This document shows, piece by piece, positions 8,799-18,324 of a DNA stretch of 64,000 nt. Origin of the DNA: Sphingopyxis bauzanensis (lineage in GTDB: Bacteria; Pseudomonadota; Alphaproteobacteria; Sphingomonadales; Sphingomonadaceae); NCBI RefSeq assembly GCF_002205675.1, contig NZ_NISK01000001.1:243054-307053 (forward strand), read 5' to 3'. Made by a program: the position numbers and the translations under genes. Each line of letters begins with the position of its first letter. Positions within the stretch are counted from its first letter, which is position 1. The notes beneath the pieces were generated by a model. That model saw only the letters and a list, made by a program, of their open reading frames with translations. It was not told the origin of the DNA and ran no database searches.

Positions 8799-10694
8799 TC
8801 AAATCCCGAACAGTTTCGCCAGCGCCTTCTCCAGCATGAAAAACTGCCAGATCAGCCGCCCATGGTCGCGCCGTCCCGACTGATGCGCCGCGACGATCCG
8901 TTCGATCTCGGCCATGTCGAACCAGCCCGACCGCGCCAGCGTCGACGATGTCGCGAGCCCCCGCGCCTGCTCGACCAAAGCCCCGCGGAACCAATGCGAC
9001 ACCGGGGTCACAAATCCCATCTTCGGCCGATACAGGATGTCGTGCGGCAGATAGCGTTCCATCGCCTGCTTCATGATCGCCTTGCCCGTCCCGCGCTTGA
9101 CGCGCATCGACGCGGGCAAGCTCGCGGCAAATTCGATCAGCCGGTAATCGAGCAGCGGCTCGCGCGCCTCCAGGCTCACCGCCATGCTCATCCGGTCCGT
9201 CTTGGTCAAAATGTCGCCGGGCAGCCAGATCATCAGATCGGCATATTGGGCGCGGTCGAGCGGCTCGCGCGCCGGGGCCTCGGCCATCGCCTTCCAATAG
9301 CGCGCCTCGGCAACATGATCGCCGAGCGCATGATGCGCCGCGTCGTTGAACAGCCGCGACCGCTGCGCCACCCCGGTCACCCCGACCGCCTCGGCATAAC
9401 CCTCGGTCCCGCTCTTCGACAGGCTTGCGAGCGTCGCGCGCGCGCGCAGCGGACGCGGCGCCCAATCCATTTGCGGCCACACCTTCGCGAGCGGCCCCAG
9501 CACCCCGCGGCGCAGGAAACCGGGGATCAGCCCGCGCAGGCGTTCCTCCTGATGCTGGAACACCAGCCGGCGGTATCCGGCAAACGCCTCGTCGGCGCCA
9601 TCGCCCGACAGCGCCACCGTCACCTCTTCGCGCGCCAGCTCGCACACGCGGTAGGTTGGCAGCGCGCTGGCGTCGGCAAATGGTTCGTCGAAATGATCGG
9701 CGATCGTGTCGACCAGCCCGAAGTCGCCCGACGACACGGTGCGCGTGCGGTGATCGGTCGCGAAACGCTCGGCGATTTGCTGCGCATATGCGGTCTCGTC
9801 GAGCGCCGCCTGATCGAAGCCGATCGTGCAGGTCTTGACCGCCTTCGCGCTCGCCTCCGCCATCAGCGCGACGACCGCGCTGCTATCGACCCCGCCCGAC
9901 AGAAAGGCGCCGAGCGGCACATCGGCGACCATGCGGTCGGTGACCGCGGCGCGCATCAGATGGACCAGATGCTCAGCCGCCTCGCCCTCGCTGGCGCGGA
10001 TGCGCTTCGAAAAATCGGGCGCCCACCAGCGCGTCGGCGCGGGCACCGGCTTGTCGCGTTCGAGCAACAGGAAATGGCCCGCGGGCAACTTCTCAACCCC
10101 CGCGACGATACAATTGTCGTCGGGGACATACCCAAAGGCGAGGAAATCCTCGATCGCGGTGAGGTTCGCTTCCTGCCGCAGCAGCGGATTGCGCAGCAGC
10201 CCCTTCAGCTCGGACGCAAACGCCACCGACCCGTCCGACAGCCGCGCATAATGCAGCGGCTTCACCCCCAAGCGGTCACGCGCCAGGAACAGGCAGCCGC
10301 GCTGATGATCGTGGATCGCAAAGGCGAACATCCCGTTCAGCCGCGACAGGCAATCCGGCCCCCATTGCCGCCACGCCGCGATGATGACCTCGGTATCGCC
10401 GCTGGTGCGGAACCGGTGCCCACGATCCTCCAGTTCGGAACGCAGCTCGCGGAAATTATAGATCTCGCCATTGTAGGTGAGCGTCACCGCCTCATCGTCG
10501 CTCGCCATCGGCTGCGGGCTGCCGTCGATATCGATGATCGACAGGCGAAGGTGGCCCAGCCCGACCCCGGCCGCGGTCCATTCGCCCGATCCGTCGGGGC
10601 CGCGATGCTGCATTGGTTGCAGCATCGCGCGCAGCCGCGCGGGGTCAACGGGCTTGGCCGTCTCGAGATGATAGATGCCTGCGATCCCACACAT
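8799..10694 (-). CDS. XrtA-associated amidotransferase (asparagine synthase type)
   Basis: The 631-residue enzyme has an N-terminal Ntn glutaminase domain with nucleophile Cys2 (MCGIAG), HRGPDG at 30-35 and YNGEIYN at 74-80. A C-terminal ATP-pyrophosphatase domain carries SGGVDSS at 266-272 and SGDGADEAF. Close relatives in exosortase A loci are annotated as amidotransferase 1 rather than true asparagine synthase, and probably amidate a sugar or acidic group of the polysaccharide. It is the last gene of the operon, 12 bases after xrtA. General AsnB function remains possible. Confidence 0.88.
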   Translation of the reverse strand: MCGIAGIYHLETAKPVDPARLRAMLQPMQHRGPDGSGEWTAAGVGLGHLRLSIIDIDGSPQPMASDDEAVTLTYNGEIYNFRELRSELEDRGHRFRTSGDTEVIIAAWRQWGPDCLSRLNGMFAFAIHDHQRGCLFLARDRLGVKPLHYARLSDGSVAFASELKGLLRNPLLRQEANLTAIEDFLAFGYVPDDNCIVAGVEKLPAGHFLLLERDKPVPAPTRWWAPDFSKRIRASEGEAAEHLVHLMRAAVTDRMVADVPLGAFLSGGVDSSAVVALMAEASAKAVKTCTIGFDQAALDETAYAQQIAERFATDHRTRTVSSGDFGLVDTIADHFDEPFADASALPTYRVCELAREEVTVALSGDGADEAFAGYRRLVFQHQEERLRGLIPGFLRRGVLGPLAKVWPQMDWAPRPLRARATLASLSKSGTEGYAEAVGVTGVAQRSRLFNDAAHHALGDHVAEARYWKAMAEAPAREPLDRAQYADLMIWLPGDILTKTDRMSMAVSLEAREPLLDYRLIEFAASLPASMRVKRGTGKAIMKQAMERYLPHDILYRPKMGFVTPVSHWFRGALVEQARGLATSSTLARSGWFDMAEIERIVAAHQSGRRDHGRLIWQFFMLEKALAKLFGI

Positions 10695-10706
10695 ATGCTG
10701 CGTGGC

Positions 10707-12185
10707 CTAGCGGGTTTTCAGCGCGCGGTCAGCCATTGCCTTGGCTCCGCCCGACGCGGAAACGAAATCCTCCATCGCATCGCGCCCGCCCTGCCGCTCC
10801 GCGCTCGACACGATCAGCGACAGCGCACGCGGATCGCCGCCCAGCAACCGCGCCTTCAGTCCTGCGATCTTCGCGCGGCGCGGATCCCCGGTCACCGCGC
10901 CATCGACGACAAACCACGTCGCCGCATCGCGCAGTACGGGGCCCGGATGAAACAGACGTTCGGTCCGCCCGCCCTCGACCGTGGGCAACGACGCGCTCCA
11001 CGCCCATTTGCTGTCGGGATCGACTGCACCCTGACCGAATGCGACGACCTCCCGCCCTTCTGCCTGGCGTTCATAGCCGCCGATCGCGACGGTCACCCGG
11101 CGTCCCCTGCCGTCGACAAAATGCCGCAGCAGCCGCTGGTCGGCGCCGTCGAAGCGCGGCGTCCACGCCATGCCTACGGCGCGCGTTTCGCTCCATCCAC
11201 GCGGCGCCTCGACCGCCATCGTGTCAGGCAACGGGGCGCTGCGCCCGCCGACCAGCCATGCCCAGCCAGAAAAAAGCAACGGGATCGCCAGCGCGGCGGG
11301 CAGCACCGCGTTGGCCGACCCGGTAAAACGCAGCGGCCCGTCCAGCCCGCTCACATCGACTGCAACATCGTTCGCGGGCCGGTCGAACCAGCGCCACGCC
11401 ACCAGCATCACGATCGCAATCACCAGCCCGAAGAAGATCCAGCCATAGAAGATATGGTCGATCCCGCCCGCCGCCTCGATCCCCCAGATTTCGGCGGCGA
11501 CCATCGTGCCATAGGCGCGCAGCGCATTGGCGAGGATCGTCGTCGCAAGCGCCGCGGCGATAAAGACGATCCGCCGCGTCCAGCTCTTGAAACACAGATG
11601 CGCCGCGAACACCGCATAGGCGAGCATCGCGATCAGGAAATTGACCCCCGAACATTCCTCGGCAACCTCGAAGAAACCCGCGGGCGTCGTAATGAACACG
11701 CCCTCCATCTCGGCGGAAATGCCCGACAGGTGGAGCAGAACGACGCTGATATGCGCGGTAAAAGTCTGGAGCAGCGGCACCAGCTCCTCGCCGAACGGCA
11801 CCAGCAACAGCGCATAGCCGAGCGGAAACAGCAAGCCGCGCACCAGCTTCTCGCCCAGCACCGCGCCGACCGCGCCCTGCAGCATCAGCACCAGCCCGAG
11901 CTGCCGAAACAACCCGACCCCCGCGGCCTCGCCGACCAGCCACACCAGCCCCGCCCCCGCCATCCAGAAGAGCGCCGGCCACCAAAAGACGGGGGTCAGC
12001 GGACGCAACTGGTCGACCCGCTGAGAGACCAGCCAGCCGATCATCGGCACCATCAACAGACAATGGGTAAACGTCGAGCTGTACCACCAGATGCCCGCCA
12101 TAGCGGCGGCATCGCGCCAGAAGATCGCGAAGATCGCCGCTGACAGCAGCGCGAGAGCGCCCAGATGGCGTTGCCACAACGTCAT
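10707..12185 (-). CDS. xrtA: Exosortase A fused to an EpsI domain
   Basis: The 492-residue membrane protein has about eight hydrophobic segments in residues 1-265, with the exosortase triad in the expected order: Cys178 (AEECSG), Arg223 (NALRAYG) and His244 (DHIFYGW). Exosortases are sortase-like transpeptidases that cut PEP-CTERM sorting signals. From about residue 295 a soluble EpsI-type domain follows one more membrane segment, so XrtA and EpsI are one polypeptide here. The ATG overlaps the stop of the glycosyltransferase by 4 bases. No PEP-CTERM protein is encoded in this window. Confidence 0.93.
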   Translation of the reverse strand: MTLWQRHLGALALLSAAIFAIFWRDAAAMAGIWWYSSTFTHCLLMVPMIGWLVSQRVDQLRPLTPVFWWPALFWMAGAGLVWLVGEAAGVGLFRQLGLVLMLQGAVGAVLGEKLVRGLLFPLGYALLLVPFGEELVPLLQTFTAHISVVLLHLSGISAEMEGVFITTPAGFFEVAEECSGVNFLIAMLAYAVFAAHLCFKSWTRRIVFIAAALATTILANALRAYGTMVAAEIWGIEAAGGIDHIFYGWIFFGLVIAIVMLVAWRWFDRPANDVAVDVSGLDGPLRFTGSANAVLPAALAIPLLFSGWAWLVGGRSAPLPDTMAVEAPRGWSETRAVGMAWTPRFDGADQRLLRHFVDGRGRRVTVAIGGYERQAEGREVVAFGQGAVDPDSKWAWSASLPTVEGGRTERLFHPGPVLRDAATWFVVDGAVTGDPRRAKIAGLKARLLGGDPRALSLIVSSAERQGGRDAMEDFVSASGGAKAMADRALKTR

Positions 12186-13396
12186 GCGGGCAGGCCCAGC
12201 AGCTCGCCAAGCGGCGCCAGCCGCGCGTCCCAGCCATAACGCGAAATCATCCGCGCGCGCGCCGCTTGCCCCATCCTGCCCGCGCCCTCGCGGTCATCGA
12301 ACAGCGACCCCACGGCAGCGGCCATACCCGCGGCATCGTCGGCGACCAGCAGATGTTCACCCGCAACCGCATCGATCCCTTCGGCCGCGGCGGCACTCGC
12401 CACCACCGGCCGCGCCATCGCCATCGCTTCGAGCAATTTATTCTGCACCCCGCGCGCCAGCAGCAGCGGTGCAACCACTGCATCGGCGGCAGCAAGCCAG
12501 GGCCGCACATCAGCCACCTCGCCCGTCACCGCCACGCCCGGCAGTCTGGCGAGCGCGCGCACCTCGTCGGTCGGAGCCCGCCCGACAATGGCGAACCGCG
12601 CCGCCGGATGCTGCCGACGGATCAGCGGCAGGATGTCGCCGGCGAACCAGCGCACCGCGTCGATATTGGGGCGATAATCCATCTGGCCGGTAAACACCGC
12701 CAGCGGTCCCTCGCCGCCATCGACCGCGTCGAATGTCAGCGCCGGATCAAACCGTTCGGTGTCGATGCCGTTCTCGACCGCTCGAACCTTGCCGGATCCC
12801 AGCCCGCTGCGCGCGCGAAATAGCGCCGCCTCGGCCTCGCTGACGAACAGGCTCGCATCGACGCGCCGCGCCACCTCGGCTTCATAGGCACCCAGCACCC
12901 GCGTCTCGCGCGCATGCACCCAATGCAGCGGCTGGCGCCGATCCTGCTCCGCATAGGTCGCGAATTTGGCCGAATCGACATCGACAAAATCCATGACCAC
13001 CGGTCCGGAAAAGTGGCTGGGCGGCGGCAGATACTGCGCCATCTGCCCCGAGAAGGCGACGATGTGGCTGACGTCACCGTGGCTAAGCAGCCCGCCGACA
13101 TGGCGCGCCAGCGGCGCGTTGCGAAACAGCCGGTTCGACACCGGGTCGCCGGTCAGCACCGCCTTCACCAGCGCTTGCGGCCGCGATGCCTTGCGCACTT
13201 CGACCACCAAACTCTTGCAAAGCGGCGCCATCTTTGCGCGTGCGATGGCGGCATCCTGTTCATTATCAGCCAGCGCCGCCACATGCACCGGCGCCAGCTT
13301 CGCCAGCGCCTCGAACATATGCCAGCTGCGGATGCGGTCGCCGCGGTCGGGGGGCCACGGCGCGCGATGCACAAGGAACAGGATTTCGGGCCTCAC
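12182..13396 (-). CDS. XrtA-associated glycosyltransferase (GT4-like)
   Basis: The 404-residue protein is a GT-B glycosyltransferase. It opens EILFLVHRAPWPPDRGDRIRS, contains ENGIDTERF and DYRPNIDAV in the middle, and has the nucleotide-sugar site ARGVQNKLLEAMAMARPVV near 325-345, which holds the KxxE-like acidic position of GT4. It matches the sugar transferase family named for PEP-CTERM/EpsH loci. The start was set at the GTG at 13396, five bases beyond the FemAB-like stop, because the upstream frame runs through that gene. It should add a sugar to the polysaccharide repeat unit in the cytoplasm. Confidence 0.88.
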   Translation of the reverse strand: MRPEILFLVHRAPWPPDRGDRIRSWHMFEALAKLAPVHVAALADNEQDAAIARAKMAPLCKSLVVEVRKASRPQALVKAVLTGDPVSNRLFRNAPLARHVGGLLSHGDVSHIVAFSGQMAQYLPPPSHFSGPVVMDFVDVDSAKFATYAEQDRRQPLHWVHARETRVLGAYEAEVARRVDASLFVSEAEAALFRARSGLGSGKVRAVENGIDTERFDPALTFDAVDGGEGPLAVFTGQMDYRPNIDAVRWFAGDILPLIRRQHPAARFAIVGRAPTDEVRALARLPGVAVTGEVADVRPWLAAADAVVAPLLLARGVQNKLLEAMAMARPVVASAAAAEGIDAVAGEHLLVADDAAGMAAAVGSLFDDREGAGRMGQAARARMISRYGWDARLAPLGELLGLPA

Positions 13397-13401
13397 CCGT
13401 A

Positions 13402-14469
13402 TTACCCCAACCCGCGCGCGATCAGCGGCCCGATCCTGTTCGCCGCCCACAGCGGCAGCTTTTTCCACAGATTGACCTGCAGCCGATATTTGGCGCTGTT
13501 CGGATTGGTGTCCCGCGGCGTTTCGCCCGGCGCGAGCCAGCGCGCATAGACGAGCGGCTGCGGCTCGAATCCCCAGTTCTTCTTGTAGCTGAAGGGTCCG
13601 GTCCCAACCTTCGACCGGCCGAAATCGAACCGCGTACAGCCCTTGGCCCGCGCATGGCGCATCAGCGCGAAATACATCAGTTCGTTGGCGCGCAGCCGCC
13701 GTGCATCGGCAATTCCGCCGCCCCAAAAGGGCATCACCGTGCCGCGCCAATAGAGGCTGAGCACGCTTGCGACGGGGCGCCCGTCCTGCCGCACGGTCAA
13801 AATATCGGCATCGTCGCCGAACGCATCGAGCACCGCATCGAACAGCTTTTTGGGAAACACCGGCGTCCCGAGATTGCGAACGCTGGTGGCATAGGTGCGG
13901 TAATGGTCGCGCCGCTCACCGGCGTCGCGCCCGGTTGTCACGGTCAATCCGCTCTCCAGAACCTTGCGCACCTCGGCGCGCTGCTTGCGCGGGATCGCGA
14001 GCAGTTCAGCATCGTCGTCGCTGGCGAGGTCGCGCGCAAAGCCAGCATAAACCCCCTCTTCGCGGTGCCAGCCGTCGCCATCGGGCTGCGGACCGCCGCG
14101 CAGTTCGACCGACGGCACCCCGAGCGATTGCGCCATCGCCGCCGCACCCTCGGCCACCTTCGCCGCAACTGCCGGATCATTGGCAAGGATACCGCCACCC
14201 ACCGCAAACCCGCTGCCGACCAGCGCATGCCCGAACAGCGGCGAGCGGACATGGTGGAGCGGCAACAGCCCGGTCAATGTTCCCCCCGCATCGCGCGCGG
14301 TGACCAGATGGCAGACATGTCCCGTCGCCTTGGTGATCGCCTCGCACCACGCCCGGCTGTGGAAGGGCGTCGCGTGAGGATGCACCGCAGCATAGGCATC
14401 CCACGCCGCCGCATCGGACAACGGCGCGCCGGAAAAGCCATCCTTCACCGGACGGATCGGCGCATTCAC
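13402..14469 (-). CDS. FemAB-like protein of the XrtA system
   Basis: The 355-residue protein has a double-GNAT (FemAB) fold: PFHSRAWCEAITKATGH near 30-46, RKQRAEVRK in the linker near 170-180, and ELMYFALMRHARAKG with FDFGRSKVGTGPFSYKKNWG in the second half. FemAB proteins transfer aminoacyl or acyl groups; this subgroup is tied to exosortase A loci. The start was chosen at the GTG at 14469, giving a 4-base GTGA overlap with the deacetylase stop; further upstream the frame only shadows that gene. The acceptor is unknown, possibly the polysaccharide or a peptide cross-bridge. Confidence 0.87.
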   Translation of the reverse strand: MNAPIRPVKDGFSGAPLSDAAAWDAYAAVHPHATPFHSRAWCEAITKATGHVCHLVTARDAGGTLTGLLPLHHVRSPLFGHALVGSGFAVGGGILANDPAVAAKVAEGAAAMAQSLGVPSVELRGGPQPDGDGWHREEGVYAGFARDLASDDDAELLAIPRKQRAEVRKVLESGLTVTTGRDAGERRDHYRTYATSVRNLGTPVFPKKLFDAVLDAFGDDADILTVRQDGRPVASVLSLYWRGTVMPFWGGGIADARRLRANELMYFALMRHARAKGCTRFDFGRSKVGTGPFSYKKNWGFEPQPLVYARWLAPGETPRDTNPNSAKYRLQVNLWKKLPLWAANRIGPLIARGLG

Positions 14470-15326
14470 GCCGCCGCGCGCCACGGCGCAGCGCGCTGCT
14501 GCTGCGCGGGGAGCAACGCGTCGGCGCGCGTCCAGTCGAAATCGGCGAGCAGTTTCTTCAGCTTGCCAGCCATAGCCGACAAGCCGCTGTAATGCCGAAT
14601 TTTCGATTTGATCGGTGCATCGGTAACGCGCGGCTGGCCAGGGTCGATTTCCCACGGGTGGAAATAGAGGATCGCAGGATGCCCCTCTTCATTCATCCGC
14701 GCGATCGCCCAGCGGGTGAAGCCATAAGGCAGCATCCGCATGAAGCCCCCGCCGCCCGCCGCGAGCGTGCGCCCGGCAAAGCGCGCGGTCGTCACCGGCC
14801 ATTCGACCAGTTCGCTATCGGGCAGCGGCCGCCAGGCATGGCGCGGGCTCTGCGGCCAGCCATAATGGTCGTGGACGACCGGCGCGACGCTCGACGAATA
14901 GGCATAGCCCTGTTCGGCGAGCACCTGATGAGCCCACGGGGTGCGCTGGTCGACCGAGAAACTTGGCGCGCGATAACCGCGCACCGCAACGCCGCCCAGA
15001 TCCTCGAGGATCGCCTGTGTTTTCTGAAGGTCGGCAGCAAATTCGTCCGCGGTCATGTTGAACACGCGTTCGTGGTCATAACCATGGCTCGCGAGCTCAT
15101 GCCCCGCCGCCACAATCCGCTTGATCAGCGCCGGATAACGCTCGGCGACCCAGCCCAATGTGAAGAACGTCCCCTTCGTCTCCGCGTCGGCGAAAATCTG
15201 CAGCACCGCGTCGCAATTCGCCTCGACCCGGCACTCGAGCGTCGGCCAGTCGGCACGGTGGATCGTGCGCTCAAAGGCGCCGACCTGGAACCAGTCTTCG
15301 ACATCGACAGACAGGCCGTTCTGCAT
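14466..15326 (-). CDS. XrtA-associated polysaccharide deacetylase
   Basis: The 286-residue protein is a NodB-homology (carbohydrate esterase 4) deacetylase. It starts with the family SVDVEDWF motif (Asp8/Asp11), followed by the zinc-binding SHGYDH (His81, His85) and RGYRAPSFS. FHPWEID near the C-terminus supplies the late catalytic His. It has no signal peptide, so it probably acts on cytoplasmic lipid-linked intermediates. N-deacetylation of hexosamine would create sites for later modification. It overlaps the FemAB-like gene by 4 bases. Confidence 0.92.
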   Translation of the reverse strand: MQNGLSVDVEDWFQVGAFERTIHRADWPTLECRVEANCDAVLQIFADAETKGTFFTLGWVAERYPALIKRIVAAGHELASHGYDHERVFNMTADEFAADLQKTQAILEDLGGVAVRGYRAPSFSVDQRTPWAHQVLAEQGYAYSSSVAPVVHDHYGWPQSPRHAWRPLPDSELVEWPVTTARFAGRTLAAGGGGFMRMLPYGFTRWAIARMNEEGHPAILYFHPWEIDPGQPRVTDAPIKSKIRHYSGLSAMAGKLKKLLADFDWTRADALLPAQQQRAAPWRAAA

Positions 15327-15371
15327 CGTTTCTCACCTTCATCGACCGGATAGCCGATTTCGCGTCCGCTG

Positions 15372-16592
15372 TCAGGCCGCCCAGGTCCGCGAGGTCGCCG
15401 GATTGGGTGCATTCTCAGGATCGCGCTCGACCCACTCGATCAGCAGGTCGAGCACGCGGCGCAACGCGGCATCCTGTTCGACCAGCCGCGTTTCAAGCGA
15501 AGCAATCTGGGCTTCGAGCGCCGCCAGCTGCTCGGGATCGATCGCCGCCACAGCCGGGGCCGCTTCGGGCGTCAGCTCCAGCACGTCAGTCTCAGGCCGC
15601 GTCGGCGCAGGCTCCGCAAAGGGCGGACGTCCGTCGGCAGCACGTTGCGGCCATTCGAGCGCGGTTTCATTCGTTGCGGTCGGCACCGCAAAGGGCGCAG
15701 GGGTCGGCGCCACCGCAGCGGCAGCTGCCGCCACGACCTCCTCGACCGGCAACGGCGCCAGCGTGGACGCGTCGATGCCGCGGTCGGCCTCGATCTCTGC
15801 GACCACCGAACGCACATTCTGCGCCGTGATGCGCGTCATCTGCTCGACCGCCCCGTACAGCAGCAGGCGGCTTACCAGCACGTTCAGCTTGCGCGGCACG
15901 CCCTCGCTATAATCGAAAATTTCCTCGAACGCGTCGGGGCTGAAGCTCGGGTTGCCCGTCCAGCCGACCTTGCCCAGCCGGTGCAGGATATAGGGTTCGA
16001 CTTCCTCGGGCTCCATCGGATCAAGGTGATGCGTCGCGATCACCCGCTGGCGCAATTGCTCCAGCGTCGGCGAATGAAACAACGTCTGGCGAAACTCGGG
16101 CTGGCCGAGCAGGAAAATCTGGAGCAGCGAATGCCCGCCGAGCTGAAAATTCGACAGCATCCGCAGCTCTTCGAGCGCCGAGATCGCAAGATTCTGCCCC
16201 TCGTCGACGATCAGCAGCGTGCGCTTGCCGGCGCGCGCCTGCTCGCGCAGATATTGCTCCATCGACCGCAGCAACTCGGCCTTGCTCTGCCCTTCCCACT
16301 CGATCCCGAACTGTTCGGCGACCAGGCGGAGGAGGTCGTCGCCCTCGACCTGCGTCGACACCAGCTTGACCGCGGTAAGGCGACTGGGGTCGATGGTGTT
16401 CATCAGATGGCCGACCAGCGTCGTCTTGCCCGCGCCGACATCGCCAGTGATGACGATAAAGCCCTCACCCTGCGCGAGGCCGTAGCCAAGGTAAGACATC
16501 GCCTTACGGTGCGTGCTGCTTTCGAAATAGAAATGCGGGTCTGGCGTCAGTTGGAACGGACGCCCGGAGAAACCATAGAACTGATCGTACAT
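15372..16592 (-). CDS. XrtA-associated AAA ATPase (ExeA-like)
   Basis: The 406-residue ATPase has Walker A GDVGAGKTT at 50-58, Walker B LLIVDEGQNL near 121-130, and an AAA lid (GVPRKLNVLVSRLLL) near 240. The start at 16592 gives the canonical family N-terminus MYDQFYGFSGRPF. The C-terminal 150 residues are Ala/Pro-rich, then end in a predicted coiled coil (LAALEAQIASLETRLVEQDA, about 365-385). ExeA/GspA-like ATPases help assemble export structures. It sits between the outer-membrane barrel gene and the deacetylase. Confidence 0.92.
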   Translation of the reverse strand: MYDQFYGFSGRPFQLTPDPHFYFESSTHRKAMSYLGYGLAQGEGFIVITGDVGAGKTTLVGHLMNTIDPSRLTAVKLVSTQVEGDDLLRLVAEQFGIEWEGQSKAELLRSMEQYLREQARAGKRTLLIVDEGQNLAISALEELRMLSNFQLGGHSLLQIFLLGQPEFRQTLFHSPTLEQLRQRVIATHHLDPMEPEEVEPYILHRLGKVGWTGNPSFSPDAFEEIFDYSEGVPRKLNVLVSRLLLYGAVEQMTRITAQNVRSVVAEIEADRGIDASTLAPLPVEEVVAAAAAAVAPTPAPFAVPTATNETALEWPQRAADGRPPFAEPAPTRPETDVLELTPEAAPAVAAIDPEQLAALEAQIASLETRLVEQDAALRRVLDLLIEWVERDPENAPNPATSRTWAA

Positions 16593-16614
16593 CGCTAATA
16601 TTCCCGTTGCTTGG

Positions 16615-18324
16615 TCAGAAGTTGTAACGCAGTCCCACCAAAGCTGAACCAATAAGCTGGCTGTTAAAGCCGTCCTGATCAAAGGCGTTAAGGCTGGCCG
16701 CCGCAGTTCCGGTCAGTCCGCGCCAGAAGCGCCGCGCGTATGCCGCCGACAGCCCCGCCGACTGGACGTCGCTCGCGCCCGGCGCGCCATTGTCGAAATA
16801 GTTGAGATACCCGGTCAGGCTGATGTCCGAATCGACGTCGAGCTGGCGCCCCGCCGACAGGAAGAGATAATAGCTCTCGTCCTTGATCCCGTTCAGGTTC
16901 GCGACCGGCGACAGCAACGGCGCGAGCAGCTTGCGCTGGTCATAGCCGATCCCGACGCCATAACTCCACCCGGCGTAGCGCGAGGCGATCGTCGCCTGCA
17001 CGCCGCGGCTGCGATATTGCGCCGACGTTGCATTGCCGAGCTGGTTGTTCAGGCATCCGCCGCCCTGCTGGCCGAACACGCACGGATTGATCGTCCCGCC
17101 GATCGGGTTGCGCGTTGGGTCGAACTGGGTTGGCAACGCAGCAAGTCCACCCGACAGGCCGCGGCCCAGACTCGACAGTCCGTCATAAACGCCGACCTGA
17201 ACCGTCGTCGCATGGTCGGCGCGATAGGAGAAGCTGCCGGTATAAATGGTGTCGCCATAACGGCGGCCGACGCGCGCGGTCGCCGACGTGCGGCGGCTGG
17301 GCTGCCACATCACCCCGGCGTCCCAGATCAGGCCGTCGGTATCGAACGACAGCTGGCGCGGGGTCGATTTGTCGGTGATGAAGCGACCGTTCGCATCGCG
17401 CACCGGTACGCCGCCCGCATCAACGAGCGGATTGCGCTGGCCGATTTCGATGTCCTCATAACCGACGCCGCCCAGCAGCGCGACAGTCGGCCCGATCGGC
17501 AGCGTCACATCGGCGCGGGCATATTTGCCCTCGAAACGCTGGTCGAGCTGGCTGGCATCCTCACGTTCATAGCCGCCCGATACCTGCCACCCGAACGGCA
17601 GGTCGCCGGGACGCGCGCCGACGCTGGCCCACGCAACATGGTTGGTCGAGCTGTCGAAAATATCCTGCGGCTGGCTGCCCGGCGCCAGGATCGCGGGTGT
17701 ATCGACATCGACCTTGGTATAGCCAAAGCGATAGCCGGCCCCAACATCGAGCCCGCCGATGCGGCGCGCCAAGGTCGGCCCGGCATAGACCGAGTAGAGG
17801 TTCGCGACATTGCTCGCGTTGCCGATGAACAATCCACTGTCGGCGCCCTGCCCGTCAGCGCGGGTCCGCGTGGCGAGTGCGCCGCCCTCGAGATTGAGAC
17901 CGCGCGCAACCTCGATCCGGCCGCGGGCGAGGCCGCTGATCGTATCAGAATCGCTCAGGCCGCCGCCCCAGCCAAAGCGGTGTTCATAGCGCAGCGTTGC
18001 TGCCAGTTCGGCGCGCGTCGTCACGATCGCGGCATCGATGCCGACCGCGACATTGGTATAGGTCAGGACGTCGCCGCCGTTTCTCAGGTCGGCGGTCAGC
18101 ACCTGACCGACCTCGAGATAAGGGCTGACATCGACTTGCCGCTGGTTACGGCGGCCCTCGGCGCGCTTCGCTGCGCGGCCGGGTTCCGCCGGGGCGCTCG
18201 TCGGCGCGTCGCTGGCGCCGGAAGCGGGATCTCCCGAAAATTGCGCCTGGGCGCCCGTGGCGGTCCCTGCCAGCAGCAGCGCCGCCAGCGCGCTCGCGTG
18301 GCGCAGGGCGATGGGGGTGCGCAT
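16615..18324 (-). CDS. XrtA-associated outer-membrane beta-barrel protein
   Basis: The 569-residue protein has a signal peptide (residues 1-27, ending AQA before Q28), a short Ala/Pro-rich linker, then repeated amphipathic strands typical of a large outer-membrane barrel, ending LVGLRYNF with terminal Phe. It matches the uncharacterised barrel family of exosortase A exopolysaccharide loci and may be the outer-membrane channel or an anchor. One loop has CVFGQQGGGC, a likely disulfide. Its ATG overlaps the kinase stop by one base (TGATG), showing coupling. Confidence 0.87.
   Translation of the reverse strand: MRTPIALRHASALAALLLAGTATGAQAQFSGDPASGASDAPTSAPAEPGRAAKRAEGRRNQRQVDVSPYLEVGQVLTADLRNGGDVLTYTNVAVGIDAAIVTTRAELAATLRYEHRFGWGGGLSDSDTISGLARGRIEVARGLNLEGGALATRTRADGQGADSGLFIGNASNVANLYSVYAGPTLARRIGGLDVGAGYRFGYTKVDVDTPAILAPGSQPQDIFDSSTNHVAWASVGARPGDLPFGWQVSGGYEREDASQLDQRFEGKYARADVTLPIGPTVALLGGVGYEDIEIGQRNPLVDAGGVPVRDANGRFITDKSTPRQLSFDTDGLIWDAGVMWQPSRRTSATARVGRRYGDTIYTGSFSYRADHATTVQVGVYDGLSSLGRGLSGGLAALPTQFDPTRNPIGGTINPCVFGQQGGGCLNNQLGNATSAQYRSRGVQATIASRYAGWSYGVGIGYDQRKLLAPLLSPVANLNGIKDESYYLFLSAGRQLDVDSDISLTGYLNYFDNGAPGASDVQSAGLSAAYARRFWRGLTGTAAASLNAFDQDGFNSQLIGSALVGLRYNF

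Noticed and set aside
8862-12143. Open frame of 1093 codons on the plus strand
   Set aside because: It lies fully antisense to the amidotransferase and xrtA genes. Its translation is Arg/His/Gln-rich with no domain, as expected for the mirror of GC-rich codons.
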